Positions 7,010-14,102 of a stretch of DNA of 15,371 nt are shown here, one piece after another. The notes beneath the pieces were generated by a model. It saw only the letters and a list, made by a program, of their open reading frames with translations, did no database searches and had not been told where the DNA came from. A program made the position numbers and the translations under genes. Source of the stretch: Deltaproteobacteria bacterium (GTDB taxonomy: Bacteria > Bdellovibrionota > Bdellovibrionia > JABDDW01); assembly GCA_013287405.1 (NCBI GenBank), contig JABDDW010000035.1, positions 1 to 15,371 on the forward strand. Reading direction: 5' to 3'. Each line of letters begins with the position of its first letter. Position 1 is the first letter of the stretch.

Positions 7010-8857
7010 TTATTCCAGTTCAGCCCAACGATTGTAAAGTTTGTCTAAAGTTGCCTGTAGTTCGGCCATTCTTACTGTAATTTTTGTTAGTTGGGAGGCA
7101 TCTGAGAGGTTTTCAGGCTTTAAACTTTCGAACGTGAGAAGACTTAACTCTTTTTCTAGATCATTTATGTTTTCTTCCATCGAATCCCACTCCCTTTGCT
7201 CCTTGAAACTAAGCTTTCTTTTTTTCTTAGAGGGTTGGATGGGGTCCATGGGTTCTAATGGGCTTGTAATTTCTGTATTGTTTTTTTCGGACTTCGGCCA
7301 AGATTTTTGATTCTCGTACCAGGCCTCCCACTGATCTAGTCCCACCAAAGGTTCAAGAGCCTTTCGACCTTTTGAGTCTTGGCCGAAAGCAAGAAGCATA
7401 TTTGAAACGTGATCCATAAAGTACCGGTCATGGGTAACTAGAATGACTGCGCCATTAAATTCCTGAAGCACTTCTTCGAGCACTTCCAGGGTTGCCATAT
7501 CAAGATCATTAGTGGGTTCATCGAGAACGAGGACATTGGCTTTTTTCAGCATCAGTTTGGCTAAAAGAAGGCGGCTTTGCTCTCCGCCCGATAATTTTCC
7601 CACCGCCAAGCCCATTTGCTCGTAACTGAACAAGAATCTTGCAAGATAACTTTTGATATGAACCTTACTTCCTTGAAAATCGACATAATCTCCTTTGGGA
7701 AGAATAGTGTTCTGTACCGAAATCTTAGGGTCCAGCTCATTTCTATTTTGTTCAAAGTAGGCCACTTCAATGCGCTCGGCGTGAAAGACTTCTCCAGAAT
7801 CTGGCTTCTCGACTCCCATAAGCAGCCTAATGAGGGTGGATTTTCCGCATCCATTCTTACCAATCAATCCAATTCGGCTTCGAGGCGTAATAAGAAGGGA
7901 TGTGGACGGAACAACAACCTCGCCATCATAAGTCTTAGAGATGTTTTTGGCTTCTATGAGCTTTTTTGGATTTTTTTCTAAACCCTGAAAGTTTAAGCGA
8001 ACTGTAGGTTTCTGATTTCGCTCGTGGAGCTCTTCGACTTCCTTTTTTAGGTCATGGGTTCCTTTTATTCTGGCTTGCTGTTTTGTCTGTCGTGCCTTTG
8101 CGCCTCTTCTTAACCACTCCGTTTCGCGCCTCAGAGTATTCTTAAGCTTGGTCTCATGGAGTTTTTGAGTGGTCATGAGGTCACGTTTAGTTTCTAAATA
8201 AGTGGCAAAGTCGCCCCTCACACTGAGTAGCCCCCCTAAATTTCTACGATCGAGTTCTAAAATACGATTAGCAATCCGTTGGAGAAAAAGTCTGTCGTGA
8301 GTGATCGTCAAAGTGGCAAAGGACGAATGGGCTAGTAACTCCTCAAGCCAGAGGATACTTTCAATATCTAGATGATTGGTCGGCTCATCGAGAAGGAGAA
8401 GGTCAGGATCTTTAAAAAGGGCCCTCGCTAGAGCAACTCGCTTTTTCCAACCCCCAGATAGATTCTCGATTGGCGTTTGGGGTGACACTCCAAACTGATC
8501 CCCCAGTGAGAGTTTAGACATAATTTCTTGAGTTCTGGCTACAAACTCCCAGTCATGTGCAGTCTCTGTGGGAGCAAGCATCGCTGCATCCGTGACGGCC
8601 GACTCAACTGTGGCGTTAGGCTTAAACGTGGGAACTTGTTCCAAATAGCTTATTTTTAATCCCCTCTGAATGGATAAAGTCCCTTCGTCATAGGGTGTAG
8701 TTCCAGCCAAAATTTTCAGAAGGGTTGATTTTCCCGCTCCATTGGGTCCGATAAGGCCAATTCGTTCGCCATTTTCAATGGAGAAGGTGATTTTTTCAAA
8801 GAGCGGAGTCGCAGTGAACGATTTACTAAGAGTGTGAGCATTGATGAGAATGGCCAT
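7010..8857 (-). CDS. uup: ABC-F family ATPase, Uup type
   Basis: A 615-residue soluble ABC protein with two ATPase domains and no membrane segment; ABC-F proteins act at the ribosome. Domain 1: Walker A GPNGAGKS (37-44), signature LSGG (133-136), Walker B LLLLDEPTNHLD (153-164). A charged helical linker (about 216-290) follows. Domain 2: Walker A GKNGCGKS (333-340), LSGG (422-425), Walker B VLVLDEPTNDLD (442-453). A Lys-rich, coiled-coil C-terminal domain (about 540-615) is typical of Uup. I choose the ATG at 8857 (MAILINAHTL) with GAAGAG just upstream over the in-frame TTG at 8872. It may be cotranscribed with the small exported protein gene 57 bp upstream. Confidence 0.93.
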   Translation of the reverse strand: MAILINAHTLSKSFTATPLFEKITFSIENGERIGLIGPNGAGKSTLLKILAGTTPYDEGTLSIQRGLKISYLEQVPTFKPNATVESAVTDAAMLAPTETAHDWEFVARTQEIMSKLSLGDQFGVSPQTPIENLSGGWKKRVALARALFKDPDLLLLDEPTNHLDIESILWLEELLAHSSFATLTITHDRLFLQRIANRILELDRRNLGGLLSVRGDFATYLETKRDLMTTQKLHETKLKNTLRRETEWLRRGAKARQTKQQARIKGTHDLKKEVEELHERNQKPTVRLNFQGLEKNPKKLIEAKNISKTYDGEVVVPSTSLLITPRSRIGLIGKNGCGKSTLIRLLMGVEKPDSGEVFHAERIEVAYFEQNRNELDPKISVQNTILPKGDYVDFQGSKVHIKSYLARFLFSYEQMGLAVGKLSGGEQSRLLLAKLMLKKANVLVLDEPTNDLDMATLEVLEEVLQEFNGAVILVTHDRYFMDHVSNMLLAFGQDSKGRKALEPLVGLDQWEAWYENQKSWPKSEKNNTEITSPLEPMDPIQPSKKKRKLSFKEQREWDSMEENINDLEKELSLLTFESLKPENLSDASQLTKITVRMAELQATLDKLYNRWAELE

Positions 8858-8914
8858 GGTCTCTTCTATCAATTGAGGCTTAGAGACTCAAGGCCATCCT
8901 CTCTGGAAACCAAC

Positions 8915-9142
8915 TTAGAACAGATTTTCGATAGCCTCATCTAGTGACTTCGATTTAGCAACGTGCCTGGCTTGAGCCTCGATCACGGCTTGTTCTTCAA
9001 TAGAGGCTGGAAGGCGAGACTTCGAGTCCGATTCAGTGAAATTGATGGCAACGTGTTTGTATTTTTGAACTTCCTTAGCAAAGGCTAGGTTTGAGAAGGG
9101 AACCATTAAAAGCGTTATAGAAACTAATAAAATGTTTTTCAT
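8915..9142 (-). CDS. Small exported protein of unknown function
   Basis: A 75-residue protein with a clear signal peptide (MKNILLVSITLLMVPFSNL, cleavage likely after AFA at 22), leaving about 53 residues with no Cys and many charged residues; the C-terminal half looks helical. A good Shine-Dalgarno (TAGGAG) stands six bases before the ATG at 9142. It is probably periplasmic. No family is recognised. Spacing to the ABC-F gene allows cotranscription, but no functional link is evident. Confidence 0.75.
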   Translation of the reverse strand: MKNILLVSITLLMVPFSNLAFAKEVQKYKHVAINFTESDSKSRLPASIEEQAVIEAQARHVAKSKSLDEAIENLF

Positions 9143-9219
9143 AACGTACTCCTAAACGGCCAACAGTTAAACATTTTTGATTTCACTTAACCTATCGGGA
9201 AAACGCTCCTGGACTTTAG

Positions 9220-9290
9220 TCTAATTAGAAAAAAACCGTCATTTTCCGAAACAATTTTCTAAAAATTATTCAGCTGTCGATAAGTTCGAC
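9220..9290. terminator. Possible weak terminator / small palindromes after the cardiolipin synthase genes
   Basis: On the minus strand, just after the stop at 9300, GTCGA (9276-9280) pairs with TCGAC (9286-9290) across a 5-nt loop, with a short T-run some bases later. A second perfect 10-bp palindrome, TCTAATTAGA (9220-9229), lies next to an A-run and may belong to the promoter region of the small exported gene. Both are short, so this is tentative. Confidence 0.25.
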
Positions 9291-9299
9291 ATATTTCCG

Positions 9300-9836
9300 C
9301 TAAATAAGGGGGCCCAACACTCGCCCTATCCCTTCTGTAAGATCCGTAATAAAACTACTCGCTCCAATGCCCCTTTGGGATTCAGTGGTTCTTTCTTCAA
9401 ACCATTTTTTTAAACCTTCAATTTCTTTTTGAGCATAAACCACGGCCCCAACTTCAAAATTATAGAGCAAACTTCTCATGTCAAAATTCGCAGATCCAAT
9501 GATGGCGTAGTCGTTGTCGATCAAGAAGGCCTTAGCGTGGAGCATTTGAGGATAAAAATAAATTTTTGCACCACACTGGCTGAGTTCTCTAATATAACTT
9601 CCCCGGGCTAAGTCCGCCATGAAGTGATTTGATTTCTTTGGAATGAGCAGCGATACCTCACATCCTCTTCTTGCCGCGAGTTGAAGGGCCTTGGCAAGGG
9701 ACTCATCGGGAATAAAGTAAGGCGTGGCAATCCAAATCTTTTGTTCTGCTTTGAATATGAGTGTCAGAAGAGCGTCGTAAAGGGTATCTCCTGAAACGTC
9801 GGGTCCGCTGGCCACAATTTGAACTTTATTTTCCAT
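9300..9836 (-). CDS. Cardiolipin synthase, C-terminal half (second PLD domain)
   Basis: A 178-residue protein equal to the second half of ClsA-type cardiolipin synthases: VQIVASGPD (5-13), IWIATPYFIPDESL (34-47), the HxKx4D motif at His100-Lys102-Asp107, then GSANFDMRS and the family-typical C-terminal GRVLGPLI. The first half is encoded in another frame by the upstream gene, which it overlaps by 11 bp. The ATG at 9836 has GGGAG eight bases upstream, so separate, coupled translation is possible. Alternatively, one base lost from the AAAA run (plus-strand 9829-9832) would fuse both halves into a normal single enzyme. The family condenses phosphatidylglycerol (or other phospholipids) to cardiolipin at the inner membrane. 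Confidence 0.85.
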   Translation of the reverse strand: MENKVQIVASGPDVSGDTLYDALLTLIFKAEQKIWIATPYFIPDESLAKALQLAARRGCEVSLLIPKKSNHFMADLARGSYIRELSQCGAKIYFYPQMLHAKAFLIDNDYAIIGSANFDMRSLLYNFEVGAVVYAQKEIEGLKKWFEERTTESQRGIGASSFITDLTEGIGRVLGPLI

Positions 9837-10614
9837 TGGCGAACTCCCAGTCTTTTTTGAAGATCAGGTCTAGGTCCAATGCTGAGCTTCCCTCTAAGCT
9901 CAGTCCCAGGTCGACCCACCGCTGGCTATCGCTTGTGGGTCCCATATATTCTTGAGCTATATTCATGCCACCAATAATGGCTTTCGAGGAGTCCACCACC
10001 AGAATTTTACGGTGGTTTCTAAGATTGGATCGCCCCTTAAATGGAATATGTAATAGGGGCATGAAGTAGGCGACTTGGCCTCCGGCTTTTTTAAGATCCA
10101 GTAATGAAGGGTTTCGAACCCATATGGCACCCAGAGAGTCCAACAGGAGTTTGACGGATACACCCTGCTTTGCTTTTACCGTCAATATTTTGAGGATTTC
10201 ACGACCGACTTCATCATTTGCGAATATAAAAGTCGTGAGGTGAATGTTCTCCTGAGCAGAGGTTATAATTTCCGTAATTTTTTCATAAGCATCTTGGCCA
10301 TTTAAGATTAGAGAAAGCTTTGAGTTGGTCCTCGGAGGAGGCGCACCCAATCGTCCTAATAAGGTTTCAATATCAGGTTGAGCTGGAAGGGAATCACCTT
10401 GAACCTGAAAGAGGCGACTTTTTTTACTAAAACGACTCGGAAATTTTCTATCCGTAAGGAAAATATAGAGAGGTATTCCGATGTACGGAACGACGGCGAT
10501 GAAAAATAGCCAAGCCAAAGTGTTGCCGGGCGGTCGTTTAGATCGCAATATAAAAGAAACAAAAATAATAGTGAGAACAAAATTGGCTATGGAGAGAAAA
10601 TGATTTGAAATCAT
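9826..10614 (-). CDS. Cardiolipin synthase, N-terminal half (membrane anchor plus first PLD domain)
   Basis: A 262-residue protein with two N-terminal membrane helices (about 5-22 and 32-53), the PLDc_N arrangement LAWLFFIAVVPYIGIPLYIF, then a phospholipase-D domain with HxKx4D at His201-Lys203-Asp208 (HRKILVVD) and GGMNIAQEY. It ends at DWEFANGK, exactly where single-chain cardiolipin synthases run on to the VQxVASGP strand. Together with the downstream gene (440 residues) it has the usual length and both HKD motifs. Its ATG lies three bases after the stop of the decayed GspE-like gene and has no clear Shine-Dalgarno, so translation may depend on ribosomes leaving that frame. Confidence 0.85.
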   Translation of the reverse strand: MISNHFLSIANFVLTIIFVSFILRSKRPPGNTLAWLFFIAVVPYIGIPLYIFLTDRKFPSRFSKKSRLFQVQGDSLPAQPDIETLLGRLGAPPPRTNSKLSLILNGQDAYEKITEIITSAQENIHLTTFIFANDEVGREILKILTVKAKQGVSVKLLLDSLGAIWVRNPSLLDLKKAGGQVAYFMPLLHIPFKGRSNLRNHRKILVVDSSKAIIGGMNIAQEYMGPTSDSQRWVDLGLSLEGSSALDLDLIFKKDWEFANGK

Positions 10615-10617
10615 GTT

Positions 10618-11261
10618 TTAGGCGGCGTCTTTTTCATAAGTGGGGGCAAAAACAAATCCTTTAACCGAGTTAATATCCGTAAGCCCAGAGTAAACATCCA
10701 TCAATAGGTTTTCGGCTAAAGTTTTAAATCCTTTTGTCCGCGTGAGTTCGTAGATTTCTTGACGAGAGGCCCCCGTATTGATCAAGTCCGAAAGCTCTCC
10801 ATCCACCACAAAAAGTTCAAAAACGGCCATTCTGCCGGCAAACCCAGCGATACAATTCTCGCACCACGGGCCTGCTTTGTAGAGCGTTGTTTTGGTCGGA
10901 GGTCTAAGTATTTTTTAAGTCCGGCCAAAACTTTGAGCCTTCCACGACTTCCTTGTAAAGTGGCGCTAAAAATGGGGCCCATACAACTTGGAGCTTTCCA
11001 TGGGTACGAAAACGGATGGAGATAGGGCTCAGGGATTGCCTCTAAGGCGTGGTTCACCCCCAGGTGAAGATCGCTAGCCTGCATTTTAAGGGCTGAAGCA
11101 ATAAGATAGTCAGTTGCTTGAGCCGCATTTGTGGGGCGACCCGCTATGAATTGCAGGGTGTGTGCTTGATTTCCCATGCCGTCTTGATCGGGTTTTAGAC
11201 CGCGAAAATTGAAAATATTATGTGGAGTTTTGATCACGGGGTTGTGGTAAAAAGGGACCAT
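10618..11261 (-). pseudogene. Decayed GspE/PilB-type secretion or pilus ATPase
   Basis: Homology can be followed through three frames. From 11261 to about 11030: ATDYLIASALKMQASDLHLG, matching the ASDIHL region. From 11029 to 10904: SISIRFRTHGKLQVVWAPF then LYKEVVEGSKFWPDLK and a TAG. From about 10902 to 10618: PPTKTTLYKAGPWCENC, then AGFAGRMAVFELF and a C-terminal helical domain ending near GLTDINSVKGF, the normal end of GspE/PilB. Walker A, Asp box, Walker B and His box are all missing: SDLHL and CENC lie about 200 bp apart instead of several hundred. It is therefore a frameshifted, internally deleted relic of a type II secretion or type IV pilus motor. The 70-residue tail from an ATG at 10830 is still open. 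Confidence 0.85.
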
Positions 11262-11565
11262 GGGCCAGTCGTCCTCTACCTACTTTTATTCTCCGGTTGA
11301 TCCGAAGCAAATATCCCGAGAAAGGGCAAAAGCTAAGGAATTAAGGCAAACGCAGTGGTGGAAGCAGCTTCTGGCCCAAGGTCTCTGCTATTACTGCCAC
11401 AAGAAATTTTCTGGTGGAGAAATGACGATGGATCATATCCTTCCTTTGGGACGCGGTGGACGCTCTACGAAAGGCAATATTGTTACTGCCTGTAAGAGCT
11501 GTAATACGGCTAAAGCCCATAAAACCCCAGCAGAGCAGTTGCTTGAGTCTCTAAAGAAGACTTAA
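11260..11565 (+). CDS. HNH endonuclease domain protein
   Basis: A 101-residue protein. A basic helical N terminus is followed by a zinc-bound HNH fold: CYYC (Cys43, Cys46), MDHI (Asp58-His59, catalytic), RGG, GNIVTACKSCN (Asn73, Cys78, Cys81, Asn82). Such small HNH proteins cut DNA nonspecifically or as part of a mobile or defence element; the substrate here is unknown. The ATG at 11260 has AAAGGG just upstream, and a stop in frame just before it fixes the start. The ATG is part of the palindrome CCATGG, which also supplies the first ATG of the degraded GspE-like frame on the other strand. Confidence 0.85.
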   Translation: MGQSSSTYFYSPVDPKQISRERAKAKELRQTQWWKQLLAQGLCYYCHKKFSGGEMTMDHILPLGRGGRSTKGNIVTACKSCNTAKAHKTPAEQLLESLKKT

Positions 11566-11597
11566 GCTTCATTCCGTTTTGACCGACTAAACTATTA

Positions 11598-12269
11598 ATG
11601 AAAAGATTTGTGATTTTTCTTTTTGTCGGGACTATCTTCACCCAAGTTTCATTCGCCGAGGATTGTTTCATGATCAAGCCTGGTCAGAAACTCAATGCTG
11701 ACTCATGCGGTCCGATCGGGGGGCTGGTTAGTATTAAAGATTGCGCCACAGGGGTAATTTTAAAAACCCTCTCAGCGACCTTAGGAGTAGATTGCTTAGG
11801 GTCCCCTGTGAAAATAAAACTTCTGTACAATGACCAAATGCTCGTGGGAGAGCTCACTCAAGATGGTGATAGTTCAGATTTGATTATCTCAAAGACATAT
11901 TTTGAGGATCGTTCCCGAGAGCCAGCTCAGTCGAAACCGCGAGTTGAAAGAAACTATACGTGTTTTACGATGAGGCCCATTGAGGCTATTAATCCCAGGA
12001 CCTGTGAACCCGTAAGAGCCCAGATCCAGTTCCTAGATTGTGGCTCTCACAAGCCCTTTGGCGGCCGTTTGGAAGTGACCACTCACTACTCCTGTAATCA
12101 AAGTAATCCAGAATTAAAGTACTGGTACAAAAAAATGATGCTCGTCGGAAGTTTAAAGAAAACCCCTCACGGGCTAAAGGTCGCTAAGACCTACGCCCTC
12201 ATTTATCCATCGATCTATGGGGTGTATAATGATCGCCAGACAAGCTCTGTTGGGGGTGATCATCAATGA
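11598..12269 (+). CDS. Exported protein with tandemly duplicated four-Cys domain
   Basis: A 223-residue protein with a signal peptide (MKRFVIFLFVGTIFTQVSFA) and two copies of an about 80-residue domain. Copy 1 has Cys23, 37, 49, 66; copy 2 has Cys122, 136, 148, 166, so the spacing is 14-12-17 and 14-12-18. Both copies share a DCF/TCF start, an isolated DC, and the ending QMLVGELTQDG...ISKTY / KMMLVGSLKKTP...VAKTY. Two disulfides per domain are likely in the periplasm or outside. No known family is recognised. It starts 33 bp after the HNH gene with only a weak ribosome site. Confidence 0.8.
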   Translation: MKRFVIFLFVGTIFTQVSFAEDCFMIKPGQKLNADSCGPIGGLVSIKDCATGVILKTLSATLGVDCLGSPVKIKLLYNDQMLVGELTQDGDSSDLIISKTYFEDRSREPAQSKPRVERNYTCFTMRPIEAINPRTCEPVRAQIQFLDCGSHKPFGGRLEVTTHYSCNQSNPELKYWYKKMMLVGSLKKTPHGLKVAKTYALIYPSIYGVYNDRQTSSVGGDHQ

Positions 12270-12354
12270 CAATTCCCATTTTGGCACCAAAGGACCAACG
12301 AACATTCGGGGAATTTTCTGGAAAAAACAATCATAATTGCTTATTCTCTTACCG

Positions 12355-13473
12355 ATGAAAAAAATTGATTGGACCACGACGCTTTTTCTCTTTTTAACTC
12401 CTCTTGCCGCTTTAATTTTTGTTCCTATTTATTTGTATAAAGAGGGATGGCACTGGTCTTTGTTTTTCTTATTCGTAACTTTGTGGGCTGTAACCGAACT
12501 TTCTGTAACGGCAGGCTACCATCGATATCTTTCTCACAGGAGTTATAACGCCAGCACCTTAATGAAGGTTTTTTATCTTCTTTTCGGAGCAGGAGCTTTT
12601 CAAGCGAGTGCGTTAAAGTGGGGAACGGACCATCGACGACACCATCGCTTTGTCGATACGGATAAAGATCCTTATAATATTCAGCGGGGTTTTTGGTACG
12701 CCCACATGGGCTGGCTTCTTTTAAAAGACGAAGAAATTTATAAGGATGATTTCGCTCCTGACTTAAAGAATGATCGCCTTGTCTATTTGCAACACAAATA
12801 CTATGTACCTATTGCCATTATAATGGGCTTTGGACTTCCGGTTTTGATTGGGTCTTTCATGGGGATGCCGTGGGGTGGATTTATTTTCGGCGGGGTCCTT
12901 CGTATAGTGATCTCTCATCATTGCACGTTTTTTATAAACTCTTTGTGTCATACCCTGGGCAAACAACCTTATAGTGATGCTCATTCTGCGAGGGATAGTG
13001 TTGTTATGGCGGTCCTCACTTTCGGAGAGGGTTATCATAATTTTCACCATGAATTTCAGATTGATTATAGAAATGGGGTAAGGTGGTACCACTGGGATCC
13101 AACGAAATGGTTTATCCAAGTTGGAGCGCTACTGGGTCAGGCTACGAAGCTAAAAAAAGTTTCTCGTGAGGCCATAGTTAAAGCGACAGTTCTTCAAGAC
13201 GCAAAGATATTGAGTGAGCGAGGTTTTGAAGTGACCCGGTTGGAAGAGCTCAAAGCAAAAGTGCTGCAAGCCCAAGATGATTTGCGTAAGTTGCGCCAGG
13301 ATTGGCTTCAGTTTAAAGAAGAATTCAAGAAAAACTCCCAAGATAGATTTCATCAATTAAAGGCAGATCTTCAGGTGAGACGAATCGAATTTAGAAATTC
13401 TCATGCTCAATGGAAGGCTTATGTCAAAACGATGAATGCGATACCCGTGCCGGTAGCCGTTCAGCGCCGTTAA
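12355..13473 (+). CDS. Membrane fatty-acid (delta-9 type) desaturase with C-terminal coiled coil
   Basis: A 372-residue integral membrane desaturase that would insert a double bond into acyl chains, using a di-iron centre held by His boxes: HRYLSH (56-61), HRRHH (93-97) and HNFHH (228-232), with further His at 188-189 and 199. Membrane helices lie at about 8-28, 35-53, 73-88 and 150-190. The ATG at 12355 is used; a TTG at 12337 is in frame but would add only LILLP. Beyond about residue 262 the enzyme carries an extra hundred mainly charged helical residues (LEELKAKVLQAQDDLRKLRQ onward), likely a coiled coil, ending in PVPVAVQRR. It overlaps the convergent STAS-like gene by 4 bp. Confidence 0.92.
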   Translation: MKKIDWTTTLFLFLTPLAALIFVPIYLYKEGWHWSLFFLFVTLWAVTELSVTAGYHRYLSHRSYNASTLMKVFYLLFGAGAFQASALKWGTDHRRHHRFVDTDKDPYNIQRGFWYAHMGWLLLKDEEIYKDDFAPDLKNDRLVYLQHKYYVPIAIIMGFGLPVLIGSFMGMPWGGFIFGGVLRIVISHHCTFFINSLCHTLGKQPYSDAHSARDSVVMAVLTFGEGYHNFHHEFQIDYRNGVRWYHWDPTKWFIQVGALLGQATKLKKVSREAIVKATVLQDAKILSERGFEVTRLEELKAKVLQAQDDLRKLRQDWLQFKEEFKKNSQDRFHQLKADLQVRRIEFRNSHAQWKAYVKTMNAIPVPVAVQRR

Positions 13474-13886
13474 GCCGCCTCTTTCTTATCGCTTGCTGGC
13501 TTTGCCAACAATTCTTGGCTCCGGACTTTTAAAGCCTGCCAGCAGTCAGGAATATTGTTAAAAAGCTCCGAATCTCTTAAAACTCCGGCCTGAAGGAGGG
13601 CGCTTTTTAATTCCGGTCTCAGGCTACACACCGTGAGAAGTTTTCCGGACTTTCTGACCGATGTCTGAAGTTTAGTCCATGCCGAGTGAGCCCCAGGCAA
13701 AAACTGGGTGATGTCCCTAAAGCTAAAAATGACTGAGGTCTGTGGTTTTTCAACAATGAAGTTGGCTAAAGATTCGAGTTCACTTACTTCTTGAGATCGA
13801 ACTTGTCCGAAAAGAAGAATAATTATTGTATTTTCTTTTTCGCCAGTTACGAATTTAAACTCTTGCCCAGCCGGTACGGTACCCAT
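13470..13886 (-). CDS. STAS-domain protein (anti-sigma-factor-antagonist-like)
   Basis: A 138-residue protein matching the STAS fold: beta strand IIILLFGQV, helix, SVIFSFRDI, then helix PGAHSAWTKLQTSVRKSG, strand KLLTVCSL, PELKSALLQAGVL, and a final helix. In SpoIIAA-type antagonists the loop before the long helix reads DSSG, with Ser as phosphoacceptor. Here the equivalent is PGAH (64-67), so both Asp and the Ser are missing, although Ser68 is nearby. It is therefore probably a binding module not switched by the usual kinase. The ATG at 13886 is preceded by GAAAGG about 6 bases upstream. It is divergent from the alcohol dehydrogenase gene. Confidence 0.75.
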   Translation of the reverse strand: MGTVPAGQEFKFVTGEKENTIIILLFGQVRSQEVSELESLANFIVEKPQTSVIFSFRDITQFLPGAHSAWTKLQTSVRKSGKLLTVCSLRPELKSALLQAGVLRDSELFNNIPDCWQALKVRSQELLAKPASDKKEAA

Positions 13887-13924
13887 AAATTACCTTTCTT
13901 AATAAACGTTCCGCGTTAAATGCT

Positions 13925-14074
13925 GATCGGTAAAACACGTACAAACTTTAACAAAACTTTCCCGATCGGTAAGTCATTAAATACTATAATAAATACAATT
14001 ACTTAGATCTGAATCAAAATGCAATAGAACTTCGGGGGCGTTTCTGGTACCGCTATAGTCGGCCTCGTTAGGCC
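13925..14074. promoter_or_regulatory. Divergent control region with GATCGGTAA repeats, TATAAT and a leader hairpin
   Basis: GATCGGTAA occurs at 13925-13933 and 13964-13972. The second lies in the palindrome CCGATCGG (13962-13969), which sits where a -35 box would be for a perfect TATAAT at 13985-13990; no consensus -35 was seen. That suggests activator-dependent transcription of the dehydrogenase gene. A GGCCT/AGGCC hairpin (14061-14074, 4-nt loop) then lies in the leader, followed by ATTTTTAT and the Shine-Dalgarno GAGGAGG. The regulator is unknown. Confidence 0.4.
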
Positions 14075-14102
14075 ACCGGAATTTTTATATGAGGAGGTTC
14101 CA

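Noticed and set aside
9851..9856. A6 slippery run near the end of the first cardiolipin synthase half
   Set aside because: The frame change needed is +1 and must occur after DWEF, downstream of this run, so classic -1 slippage here does not explain the split.
14061..14074. attC-like word GTTAGGC in the dehydrogenase leader hairpin
   Set aside because: No matching RYYYAAC partner or integron structure is present; it is simply one arm of a short hairpin.
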